This document shows positions 11,577 to 22,573 of a DNA stretch of 64,000 bases, one piece after another. The notes under the pieces are model-generated. The model saw only the letters and a program-made list of their open reading frames with translations, searched no databases and was not told the origin of the DNA. Every line of letters starts with the position of its first letter. The stretch's first letter is position 1. The stretch comes from Whalleya microplaca (taxonomy: Eukaryota; Ascomycota; Sordariomycetes; Xylariales; Xylariaceae). The stretch lies in contig MU385784.1 of assembly GCA_022497155.1 (NCBI GenBank), forward strand, positions 102,240-166,239, read 5' to 3'. The position numbers and the translations under genes were made by a program.

Positions 11577-12694
11577 TCATTCGTCATCGCCGAAGAAGAC
11601 CTTGACCGGCAGCCAGTCGTCGCCGCAGACCTTGAAGCGGTCCTTGAGGTTGCTGAGCTGGTTGAGCTCGTCCTCGTTCAGCTCCCAGCCGTCCAGCGCG
11701 AAGTTGGCCTCGATGCGCTCCTTGGTCACCGACTTGGGGATCACATCCCAGCCGTTCTGGATGCCCCACTGCAGCAGGCACTGCTGCGGTGTCTTGCCCT
11801 TCTTCTCCGCGAGTGCCAGCAGCGTCTTGTCCTTGTACAGCGGCGAGTTGGTGCTGCCGAGGCACGAGTAGCCCGTGAGGTGGATTCCCTTCTCCTTGCA
11901 GTATGCCACTAGCTTAGGGGAGGGGTTGTTAGGGTGCAGCTCGATCTGGTTCACGGCTGGCACGGTCTGGAATCATCCGTTAGCCTTATTACTACTTTGG
12001 ACTTTCTAAGGAAAGCAGGAGAGCGAGAGACGGGCAGAAAGAGATGATTTATTTCACAGATTTCGACATACCTTGCAGGAGGGGTCGTTTAGCAGCTTCT
12101 CGAGGTTCGTGATACCAAAGTTGGAGACACCGATGTTGCGGACCTTGCCGGTACCCTGCAGCTTCTGGATCTCGCGCCAGGTGTCGATGAAGTTCCAGTC
12201 GTCGTAGGCCTTCTTGAGGTCGTCGGGGCGGGTGCTGCTGGGCCAGTGCATCAGGTACAGGTCGACGTAGTCGACGCCGAGGTTCTTGAGCGAGGCGTCG
12301 AGGCCCTCGGCGACGCGCTTGTGCCACGGGTTGTCCAGCTTGGTGGTGATCCAGACCTGCTCGCGCGGCACGCCCGACGCCCGCAGGCCCTCGCCCACCT
12401 CGTGCTCGTTGCCGTACGCGAACGCCGTGTCGATGTACCGGTACCCCGCCGCCAGCGCGTGCTTGACCGCCTCGGCCGTCTGGTTCGGCGGCGACTGCCA
12501 CGTTCCTAGGCCGATGGCCGGGATCTTGTCGCCCGAGGGCAGGGTGTACGTCTTGCTGCGAGTGAGCGGATTAGTTATAGTCGGTTCGTGATGCAGCAGG
12601 CTTGTGTTGCGTGGTATGGCGGAGTAGAGGGGATTTTGAGGTCCACGAATAAGAGAAATCACTATGCTTACCGGGTGTTCTGGGGGCTTGCCAT
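11577..12694 (-). CDS. Aldo-keto reductase, NADPH-dependent
   Basis: Three exons, 12694..12672, 12555..12072, 11966..11577; 298 aa. The first exon carries only MASPQNT plus two bases; splicing joins it to KTYTLPSGDKIPAIGLGTWQ. All AKR catalytic residues are present: Asp50, Tyr55 (IDTAFAYGNE), Lys80 (ITTKL) and His111 (LYLMHWP). The NADPH-phosphate site IPKSV and the signature VRNIGVSNFGITNLEKLL are also visible. Such enzymes reduce aldehydes and ketones with NADPH in the cytosol; the closest yeast types are Gcy1/Ypr1-like glycerol/aldose reductases, but the substrate cannot be told from sequence. A reading that starts at 12662 translates the first intron and is wrong. Confidence 0.94.
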
Positions 12695-15600
12695 GATGTC
12701 AAGTTGTCCGGTGGAATTGGGAGAATGAATATTCGGTTCGGATGTAACGAGGAGACTTATTATGGTGTTCTCGTGTGTATGCGTATGTGTACGTGGAAAG
12801 AAAAAAACAGGTGCGGGGAGACTCGACTGAGAAATGTCTTAAGGTTCCAATCTCAACACCTTTCAAGGTGGTGGAGGAGCCGCCATCGGGCCTTCTACTG
12901 CGGTGCTCAGACGGATAGATACCTAGGTATAGTGGAATTCGCCATGGTGGGCTGGTGGGATAATGACGCAGAAGCGTTGAATCCACATCGTCATTTCCGC
13001 TTATGCACTGTATTCCTGTGTAGCTTTGTAAACTAGCTTCGTAGACTACCGCGCGCTACTGGGTTGATTATTTACTTATTATGGAGGTGTGTCTTGGATC
13101 TCCTCGTACTGTGTGTATGTATCGGTCCTCCGCAGTATGTATGTAATCGACTACATGCCGGAATGACGTCCATAGTCGGTGACCTACTGGCCCATATACC
13201 TGCCTTCTTCGGATCACGCTAGGGAACCCAGAGTCAAATCAGAGTTACCCAAATGCCGATTTCCATGTACCTAGTTATCTGACAGTCTATATCTATCAGA
13301 GTTTGAAGGTGAAGTATGATGAGAAATTCATCCAGCAGCTTAATGGAACTGACCTCCCTAGCTCAAATATAATTCTCGTATTTATATAGTATGGAAGATA
13401 GTCCGTTCGACTAAGAGTTCTGCAAACGTTTCGAGTGGTTTCCATGTACCTATCGACTATATCTAGTGCGGTCCCTAATGGCGGGGTTGTGTGCTATGTG
13501 CCACCTACGGGTGCTCAACTCTAAAACTTGCCGCTTTCGCTCTAACCAGGGACGATCTGGCGAATCAGGTTGTGTCTCCCGAGAATATACGGAGTACCTA
13601 GATGGACGTTATTTCTGGGCAATGCGCACCAATCAGAGCGGCTATAGTGTGTGACCCGGCGATTAGGTAACGAATGGATGGATGGTGGTGCTTGGCCAAG
13701 ATCCCTTTGATTTGTTGGAACGATGTGGCACATATGCGGCACAGGAGCCCTCGCGTTTGTACCTGCATAGATTAAATTAAATTCAGTTGAAGAGATATAG
13801 ATGAAAATGACGGCCGGGTGAGTGTAAATATGCGTGTAAATGAATAACATTATCCTTGTCTACGAGGTTGGCACATTTCTATAAATCTGCTAGATATACG
13901 TTGGATACGACTACACGAAAGAAGATTATGAGGAATATATAATCAGTCATTTCGTTCGACTCTATGCTTTCCGGTAAGTAAGCAGTCTTATATCAAAGAT
14001 CTCGGGCTTCAGGATCAGCGAAATATCTACTTCTCTTTGTGTACCCTTAAAGGGGGCTTGTGCAATGGGAATACGATTGTCCGTGCAAACATTACGATAT
14101 CGTACTACAGAAGACGGTGCCGGCTAGACGTACAAAAATGGGTGCGATAAGCAGGGAGATTAACAACTTTTACCCGAGAGCGATATTATACAGCTTCTTT
14201 TGTGGTATAGTGAACATCTTATCTGTGCAGGTGGTGTTAGAGACACCTTGATTTGCCCTGGTCGTTCCTAGGACCTAATGGAGACCTCACTTAGGTGGTG
14301 AAAAAATTTAGAGGATACCTATACTACTCAGAACTTCTATAGCTATGTGCGTCATCCGAAAGTTGCTCCGAGCAATTACCATTGTTGTCAACAGGCCTCA
14401 GCAACCTAAGATGCTGGAGTTGGTGTATCAAGAAGGGGGATAATGGGTGTGCTGCTACGTTCAAGGATGGCAAGCCAGTATGATCAGCCACAGCTATTTG
14501 ATCATGATATTTGCACGAGATCTGAAGCTGAAGCATTAGACATACAGTAGAAGAAAATACCTATTATTTATGACCATGTGTACCGCAAGATTACTTTTAC
14601 ATATTTTCCATTGCCTACTACATCGGCAAGCCCTATCATTTACATTCATAACATTAGCATAGGTAATTTAATGCATGGACTCAACTACGACAAAGTTATG
14701 CTGTTCCAATGTCCCCAATGATTCGCTATTTGGCCTTTATAAGCCGTATCTTAATGGGCACCCTAGGCCCATCACAGTATTTTGGTATGTCCTTATCCCA
14801 AGCGTGACTCGGGTTGTCAATAGTATAGGATCCAGCAAGAAGGTAATGTTGATTCTTGCCCGAAAGAAGAAACTGGCCACATTCCCCCTTGGTCGTACAA
14901 CCTTTTCGCAGCATCATGAACATGGTTTAACTTCATAGCGCCCCCGGATTCTGTCTTGACGGCATAGCATGCTTCTATCTGACAAGTCTTGTGCTTCTGA
15001 ACCACCTTGATTGGTACTAGGCAACCCTACTTGCAGTACATACACCAAATATTAACTATATTTAGCTATAGTGGAACTGTTATGAAACTAGACGGTATCC
15101 AGACAGGCATATCAATCTGCCTAGTCACCGCTTTATTGATGGGAAGGGAAGACCAGCCGAAAATGTAGCTAGGCATCTTTATAGTGTTGCTGCCTAGTGC
15201 CCCATCTGGGTAGGTAACCGACTTTTAACTACCCACCGATTAGCTCAAGAGCCCGCATATAATACGACATCATTGAGGAAATCATTAGGAAATCCCAGGA
15301 AAAAGTAGCACTCATGGTAAGCTAGTTGCCGTAAACCTTAAGGTGTAGTCTATTACAGAACATTTGACTGCTGTGGTGGCTATGAAAATCAGTCTACTTC
15401 GGAATATCTAACTCGTTGTATCTACATAAATACAACTCTAATCCTTACCATAAACATGGCTTAGGCTGAATACTTGTAAAATGTTTATGACAATGTCAGA
15501 GCTGATTGCATGTTGAGAATAAATTAATCAAAGCATTATGATACTACAACATGTTTTGCAAAATTTCGAATTGTGCTTATTGCGAAGCGGCATTACCTAG

Positions 15601-16350
15601 ACCAATGTTCATGATTATGATATATCCCCAAGAGAATCATTCAGTGAAGGTAACTCTTTATATTAATTTCGTATTATCGTGATAAACCTTGAGCGATAAG
15701 AGACGATCTCCTGTATATTATATATATCTGTGCTCTTTAGCCTGAATATCCGCACCTGTGTGTTAGAGATATATAATATTAATACAACTTAAAGAGCATA
15801 ACTGCAATAATCACCTTGAACTACAATGTCGCTGAATATCACACGGTGTCTATTTCATTGAAAGTGAAATTTATGAGAGCAGAAGGTATTAAGACTTTTT
15901 GTTAGGTTTTGTGTATATATACTTTATTCGAAGAAGAACCTTTTAGTTAATTCGTGGTGTGGTGTAACAACTGTATTGTTTTGCTGCCCCATACATTCAT
16001 CTCACAACAGTCTGTTAATGTCAACGATACAACTAGCAACACAGTCATTATAACCTTGATATATGCTCCATGGGGACTTGAACGTGGTTGATCTTGGAAT
16101 GAGGACGGTGATGGAAGGATGGAATTTCAGTTCGCCATTGTATGTTAACAACCACTTGTCTTCTACTTGAATACAGATATTACCATCGAATATATATGTT
16201 TTTGGCAACCTATGGGAACAAGTATTAATAAAAGATAGCATATAAGTAGATATATCACCTTTATGCTTAGGCGTAAGAGCATTCTGTAACTAGCCCGGGA
16301 TCCTTTCTATCTTGGACCTCAACTATCCGACTTGCTAACTGTTCGATCTC
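12695..16350. other. Gene desert, partly AT-rich
   Basis: About 3.6 kb with only short ORFs lacking domains. The stretch 14,500-16,250 is visibly richer in A/T than flanking genes. No transposase or RNA gene was recognised. Confidence 0.6.
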
Positions 16351-16755
16351 GGTTGTGACTATTCGGCATTAGATATGATCTAATGGAGTTTACAACCTTG
16401 CTCATTTCAGCATAGCATATCGTGTCTCGACCGGGTATTATTATCCGACCTTGGTTGTGACTATTCGGCAATGAATATGGCTTCAAATAAGGTTACACAT
16501 CTGCTTATTTCAACACAACATATCGTGTATCGACCGGGTATTACTGTCCGACCTTCGTTATGACTATTCGGCATTAGAGATGGTCTGAATGGAGTTTACA
16601 AATCTGCCTATTTTAACACAACATATCGTGTCTCGACCGGGTATTGCTATCCGACCTTGGTTGTACGGATTGACTATTCGGCTTTAGATGTGACCTGAAA
16701 GAAGGTTACACATCTGCTCATCTCATCACAGTATATCGTGTCTCGATCGGGATCG
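16351..16755. repeat. 103-bp tandem repeat, four copies
   Basis: Copies begin near 16351, 16453, 16556 and 16659, giving spacing 102-103 bp. Shared blocks, in order: GGTTGTGACTATTCGGCATT, an ATG-rich middle, GGAGTTTACAAATCTGC, ACACAACATATCGTGTCTCG, ACCGGGTATTACTATCCGACC. Copies differ by scattered substitutions and an insertion in the fourth (TTGTACGGATTGACTATTCGG). No frame is open through the array. Confidence 0.9.
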
Positions 16756-17146
16756 AGGACAATCATAAAAATTTCTAACTTACACTGACCTGTAATTCCT
16801 TGAAATTCTTGGCTGCCAGGCGGGAATGGCAACAATTGTGATTTGTACCTGCAAGATTCCAAATAATGGCCTGGATTGGGATGATCTCCAGAGTGCCTTG
16901 GTGTACAAATAACGGCAGTTATAGTAGCATCTGATCGGATGACTTTATGGAATCTCAGGGAATTAACACACACACAGATATATACATATAGATTATATAT
17001 ATGGACACCTGTCCCTGCCGACAATCTCTTTCATACTCCATTCTCCCTGTCAAGCAACAGCATACAATCAAAGTCTGAATACTTCCTATTTGCATTGATT
17101 GTTATCCTCGCACTACAACTCAGTTGACTCTTCAATTCATATCGAT

Positions 17147-19593
17147 ATGCCACGATTAGCTCCAAAGATTATCTGCAATGCCAGCGTACTAGATAGCTCC
17201 ACCGAATGGTATGGAGAACTGATCGTTGACAACATTCGTTATGAAGACGGTACCCCTGTAACCGTCAACAAATACCTGGGCGTCAAGTTCATCGCACCTA
17301 AGTGGACAGATGACCTCGAAGTTTCACTTGAACCCTGGAAGAGCATCACACAGGAAATTTACACTGATCCCATTGACAGTCAGACAACTGGCGTTACGGC
17401 AAAGATCGGTTTCCAGACGAGCTACACATTCGATGCCGATGATAAAATCATTTGGGCAATTAATGGAAACCTGATAACTGACTCAGAGAGATACACGAAG
17501 TCATTTGAGCTCTACGCCGACGACTTACCAAGTGGAACGGTTGATGTGAAATGTGCGTCCACTCCAGATCCGGCGCTTGCGGGCTCCACGCAGGTCGTGT
17601 CTATGATTCGAAATAGTCTACCTATCAGTTTCTCAGTGTTTCCTGGGGAGACCAAGTCATTTCCAGTGGTGTCCGGTAACTACACCGCCGTGGCTGACGA
17701 GCTTACCACACCAGAAGAAACCGTTGTCGCTACCGCTCAAGTCTCACCCAGCCAAGTAACCGTCAAAACCGATGAAACAACGACCCTCAACATAACGTAT
17801 GGAAAAGTCGATAGGTACTCTGCCATGGATGTGAGCATTGAAAAGTTGCTTCGACCGATAAACACTGAACAGCTCCATGTCGAAGTTTTCGATAGCGAAA
17901 ACGGTGATACGCTCGCCGACTTCTTTAGCCCCAGTGATCACAAGACGGAACTACGACGGCTGCCCTCGTCCGGCGTTGCTGCTATTACGGCTCAAATTAT
18001 CCGGAATAATGTTAAGCATATCGCGGTAAAGACTGCACAGCTGGAGAACAACCTGGTTTCGGTTACAATTCACCAAAGCGATTTCGAAATGAGGAACATT
18101 GACACCCCTGGTTTTGTCGACCTACCTATCGAGCTCCCCACGGAGTTCACCAAGCCCGGCTCAACCATATCTGTGCATCTCCTGTCGACGGACATGAAGT
18201 TTGTCTATACGCAAATTGTCGACGTCAATACCGACACTCACAAGTTTTCCGTGCCGGTTTCTCCGGGGAAATACAACGTTCAGACGACTGGATTCATTGA
18301 TGACTGGACTGTATATGCTGTGCAGGCTCCTCTCACACTGAGTGTCGCCATTGACGGTAGCACAAAGCTAGATCTCACAATTAGACGTGGTGCTAATCTG
18401 AAGGTCCGCGGATTCCCTGAATTTCTAAGCTTCGGTGCCCTCACGACCTCCAAGACCTTCAAGGGCAAGATTTCATAGATGATCCCGCTACCATCAAGAC
18501 AATTCAGCTTGCAGCCAGTGTAGAAAACCAACTCGGGGATGGCAATCCAGTGCTGCCCGTGATGATCTCGTACACGGTCAATTTATCGGGCGGCAACAAT
18601 GAAAATCTGAAAGACGCAGAGAAACTTGCACACAGTTTTGGCAACTTGATCTTGTCATTGAACTTGGCAACAAAGTATGGAAAGCAATCTGTACCTGCAG
18701 GTTATATTAATAATGCCGCTTTTCTGGGTGCTTGTCAGCAGCAGGGGCTAGAACCTGAATGTCCCGTGCCAGTACGGGAATCGCTGGCAGACGCGCTTGA
18801 GTACCGCGCACTCGCAGTCGACGTTCCTAGCAACATCACGGACACTCTTGAAGGCTACGTACTTGAAGTAAACTGGCTGATGCGGACCGTTGCCGCAAAT
18901 GTGACGTTCGGGTGGCAGGTCAACCTCTGGGGCGTCGGTTCGTCGACGTGGATCTACTCGAACGACGACCCCGAGGGCCCGGCCAATATGGCCAAAGAAA
19001 CGGCTCAATACATTAAGACACTTTCTGTATAGAGTAATGAAAAATACTGCCCTGACTTGCTGGTCGTCGACCGTTACGAAGCTGACGACTTCACTGATCG
19101 AGGCTATGGCAACATTTATTGTTATGGCCCATATGAATGGGGCCGATTCTTCGACTTCTGCAGCGAGCTCAGCCTGGAACTGCAGGTGCCGATAATGCCT
19201 TGGCAGATTCCAGCGAGCAGAATCCCGAATCGTCACGACTCCGTCAAAAACCTCGAGGCGGAGCAATGGGGAACCTGTGGTACTTATCTCTTCGGTGACG
19301 ACGGCATCAACACTGACTACCGCAACATACACCCAACTATCCTGGCAATCGAGCTCCCAAAAATACTACCATACGATAATGTGGAGGAGATGTTTATTCA
19401 CGCGCAACCGTTCAGCCTAAGCTGTCCGGCATATTCGGATTTTCCCCTGCGCGGCATCTTCACTGTGTTACTTGGAGGAGGTAGTACAACCGGCATTGTT
19501 GAGCCCATCGGCACGACGGGGAAGTGGACATGGGAAAAGGTAAAGGACTACATGGAAACCCCGATTCCGCTCAATAAAAGCCCACCGGCTTAG
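17147..19593 (+). pseudogene. Broken large protein: beta-sandwich region plus barrel-like C-terminal region
   Basis: From ATG 17147 a frame runs to a stop at 18478; coding character resumes at once in the next frame (18479 on), meets an in-frame TAG at 19030-19032, and continues in that same frame to 19593. Together about 800 codons. The N-terminal 420 residues are Thr/Val/Ser-rich with repeated strand patterns (VDVSIEKLL, VTVKTDETTTLNITYG) like Ig/CNA-type beta-sandwich domains. The C-terminal part has blocks such as LGDGNPVLPVMISYTVNLSG, VTFGWQVNLWGVGSS, VVDRYEADDF, VPIMPWQIPAS and FTVLLGGGSTTGIV that read like a glycoside-hydrolase-type barrel. From memory these resemble uncharacterised bacterial proteins, but I cannot name the family. 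A 44-nt intron (18435-18478, weak GTGCCC donor) could explain the first break; the TAG has no splicing escape. No signal peptide. Likely a transferred gene in decay. Confidence 0.65.
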
Positions 19594-20370
19594 TTATGTT
19601 ACTACAAGGGCTATGATCAACCGTTAAAGGCCTAATCGCACTACTATATTAGGCTTCTACAACCAGCATTGGATGCTGTTACACGGAGCGTAAGAGGATT
19701 TAGAGAGATGTTGCAAGAACTTAATGGGCACAACTTGAACCAGGCAAAGATTGACAAGCAATAGTACCTTATGAGTGCCTGATGTATTTTTGTACATTGC
19801 ACATGCAGGTGGTGTGGAATTGCTGGACATTCATTGAGCTAGAGTAGTTGCACGAATAGGCACTTGGAGTTTATTTGTCTAAACATACTTCAATATGTGC
19901 TTGTGAGCTATAATGAATTCATAGTTTGTTATAAAACTTCTCGTCTGTGCTACGTACTCAAAGCTCATCTGCCTCATTAACTTCCCAGTGAAACTCTAGC
20001 TTAGAAATATAATCTAACTCAATAGAAAAAGGTGCCTAATAGAGCACATCTTGCCTTTTTAATACTAATTACTAGTTATTGTCCAAGTAAGTAGATAAAT
20101 TCACAGGAGTAATCGCAGAGTTATATGGTCCATAATCTATAAACTTAATGGGCCAGTCTCAGTATAATGTTTCTGCTGTTTAGGATTGACTTAAGCAGCA
20201 TCGCCATGTTGAATGTCTGTAGATTTTGGGAACCCTATCATTTCTACTTTATTTATCCCTAATGCCGGTCCTAGCAGAGAACGACCACCCATCCTAGTTG
20301 ATCCCGTTTCAAAAGGGCCACTAGAGCTATTGCAAAACAACTCAAGCTGAGCTGTTGCTATATGTATGCA
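19594..20370. other. Intergenic, AT-rich, no gene seen
   Basis: About 780 nt between the broken gene and the convergent GFA gene. Nothing recognised. Confidence 0.6.
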
Positions 20371-21519
20371 TCAAGGATTCTCATATAACGGCTCACGCAG
20401 TATCGACCCCTTTAACCTCTTGATAAAGAGATCCTTGAGGTCGATCTTATCATTCAAGACATGTATATTAACCGGACACAGATCGAATCTCGCGATGGTC
20501 CATTCGCGATCTTCCTCGGGCATAGGAGGAATCTGGGATTCCGCAGAGTAGGGCATATGGTTATGAATAGGTATGCCGCACGTCTTACAGAACGTCTTTT
20601 GCCAGATCTTCTTCCCGAAGACGTAGTAGGCGAGGTTCTCCCAGCCGTCGATGGTTACTTGCTGCTTTTGGGGATACACCCAGCAATACCCATTCTAGAA
20701 TCCCGTCAGTCCATCTTCTGGTGGAAACACACGAACAGGATGTCTGCAAGATGTGAGTTTGGTATGCTGTGAGTGCACTTACTCGACTGCATATGCTGCA
20801 GTCACATTCGACGACATTTTCCTTGTACGTGCTGTCAATGGGCTTTGACTTTAAGGCTAGAGTGATAGCACCGCAGTGACAGCTTCCGGTATATATCTTC
20901 GCGCCCTCGATTTCAGCAGGGGGTCCTTGACCTTTGAATTTTGGCGGAATCCAGGCTGGTGGGAAGGAAGCGCCATCGACTCTATCAAAACGATGTTTAG
21001 TCTTTGACAGGCGTACACTTCTTGAGGCCTTCACAGTGATCTTACATTTTAACATCCAAGTCCCACACGTTAATGCTCTGGATGGCCCGTAGCTGGTCTA
21101 GCTTAGAAAGCTTCTATGGCCAACGTATATTAGGTGGACTCGCTTACGTTTACAGATACCGCTGGCTTTTCATCTCCGCTGTCAGGAGAGGCCAAAGAGC
21201 CGTAGCAGAAGAGATAGGTACCACAATTGGAACAAAACTGCACAACAGTCAGTATTCTGAATATTTCTCAGGTGGACTTTTTATTTACCTCGTGCTTGAA
21301 CTTTTTGGTTCCCCAGCTATAGCTTGTCAGTGTTGCGGGGTTGCCCCTTATAAACCTGATGTTGTCGTCCTTGAGAAATTGTACGATACCGCTTCGTTTA
21401 AAGCAATAGCTGCAGTTGCATTGCAGGCCGTATCTGATTTCCGGCAATTTGACCTCGAAGACGTACGCAGCGCAGTGACAGTTGCCGCGATATGTTCGCA
21501 GTGCCTGTTGCTCAGTCAT
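20371..21519 (-). CDS. Tandem GFA/CENP-V-type zinc protein
   Basis: Five exons join in one frame: 21519..21289, 21237..21148, 21092..21046, 20981..20783, 20694..20371; 296 aa. Introns are 51-88 nt. The protein holds two GFA domains, the fold of glutathione-dependent formaldehyde-activating enzyme, each with structural and catalytic zinc cysteines. Domain 1 (residues about 8-120): GNCHCAAY, CNCSYC, FCSNCG. Domain 2 (about 145-260): GSCHCGAITLALKS, CDCSICSRNGY, FCKTCG. Linker PPAWIPPKFKGQGPPAEIEG joins them. Two-domain GFA proteins are common in filamentous ascomycetes; activity on formaldehyde is not established for most. The start at 21519 (MTEQQALRTYRG) is preferred over an in-frame ATG at 21537 because of family fit. 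All splice sites are canonical and the gene is intact. Confidence 0.92.
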
Positions 21520-22202
21520 TTTCACGGATATTCTCATTCAAAAACTAAGCGGAAGTTTACCATTGTTACCCTGCCCAATGGATTAGAGACAGCCGTAGAT
21601 GAAACGTTGACATTGAGGCAATAAACTTATGCGTGTTTTAATGCCGGCATGTTCACGTAAGGCGGGTGCTGAGAAAAACGGGTAAATGCGATATCCGAAC
21701 CTTAGATACGAAATGCGAGATCCGAAGAAACGATCTTGGTTAGTCTTAGATCTACATACATAATATGCCTACGTAGCATACCGTCCGACATAGATTGTTC
21801 ACTTCGTTTGACTCAAGCTGCAAAATAGGCACGAGGAGCAAGTAGGTTGCAACTTCATATAATTGCCGATCCGGTCAATTGTCTATCAACGGGTCTGGAA
21901 GTGCTTCAATAGCTACCCTCGGCCGGCCTTTCTCGGCAACACGGTATGATATACCTTTCCTCCTTAACATGAGATGGGGCAAGGAAGCCTGAGCTACGGC
22001 TGCCATCAGCCACAACTAACACCCCAGGTATCAAACCCAGATAACTCTCTTCGAGATATCGTATCGTATCGTCATAACCAACCATTCCCTCGCTAGCCAG
22101 AACGCCGCAACCATCCAGTATAACCAATTTTAGAACCCAAGATTCCCTCGCGTCGCTTATGCAATATCAATCAGTTTCCGTAACCCTAGTGTGGTAAAAT
22201 GC
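21520..22202. other. Intergenic, no gene seen
   Basis: About 680 nt between two minus-strand genes. Small ORFs only. Confidence 0.55.
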
Positions 22203-22573
22203 TCATCCTCTACGTTGAGCGTCGTAAGCCTGCACTGCGGCTTCTAGCTCTGCCAGGCTCGAGCGGTCGCCATAGGCATCCATGATAGCTTCGGTCTGTT
22301 GTTTGCGCGCGGCTGCCTCCGACTGCGCACTCTGGGAGTATTGCTGTTTTTGATCGGCTATGCCTTGCTTGTACTTTGCTATGCCGTATCCGATTCCCAC
22401 TGCTGCGACCGTTGCGGTGGCACTAGTATGGGTTAGTGCTTGTGGAAATGCTGTGGGCGGTATGATCCTGCTTACACTGTCCTCTCCACACGACCTGACT
22501 TGTGTAGGGCAGGGAGATAGTGGGGGTGAACTTGTGAAGTCGTTGAAAATGGACGGGCGGGATAAGAAGGCAT
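22203..22573 (-). CDS. Small single-helix protein with coiled-coil tail
   Basis: Exons 22573..22476 and 22422..22203 (53-nt GTAAGC...TAG intron), 105 aa; too short in either exon to stand out alone. The N-terminus MPSYPARPFSTTSQVHPHYL is basic and lacks acids, as in mitochondrial presequences. A short Ala/Val/Gly segment (TVATATVAAVGIGYGIAKY) follows, then a Gln/Ala/Glu-rich amphipathic helix. The ATG has A at -3 (AAAATGCC). I do not recognise the family. Localisation to the mitochondrial inner membrane is inference from the presequence-like start and single helix. Confidence 0.65.

Noticed and set aside
14060..14938. Small ORFs in the gene desert, including one with a hydrophobic patch (ILYSFFCGIVNILSVQ)
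   Set aside because: Short, AT-driven, no flanking splice sites or start context.
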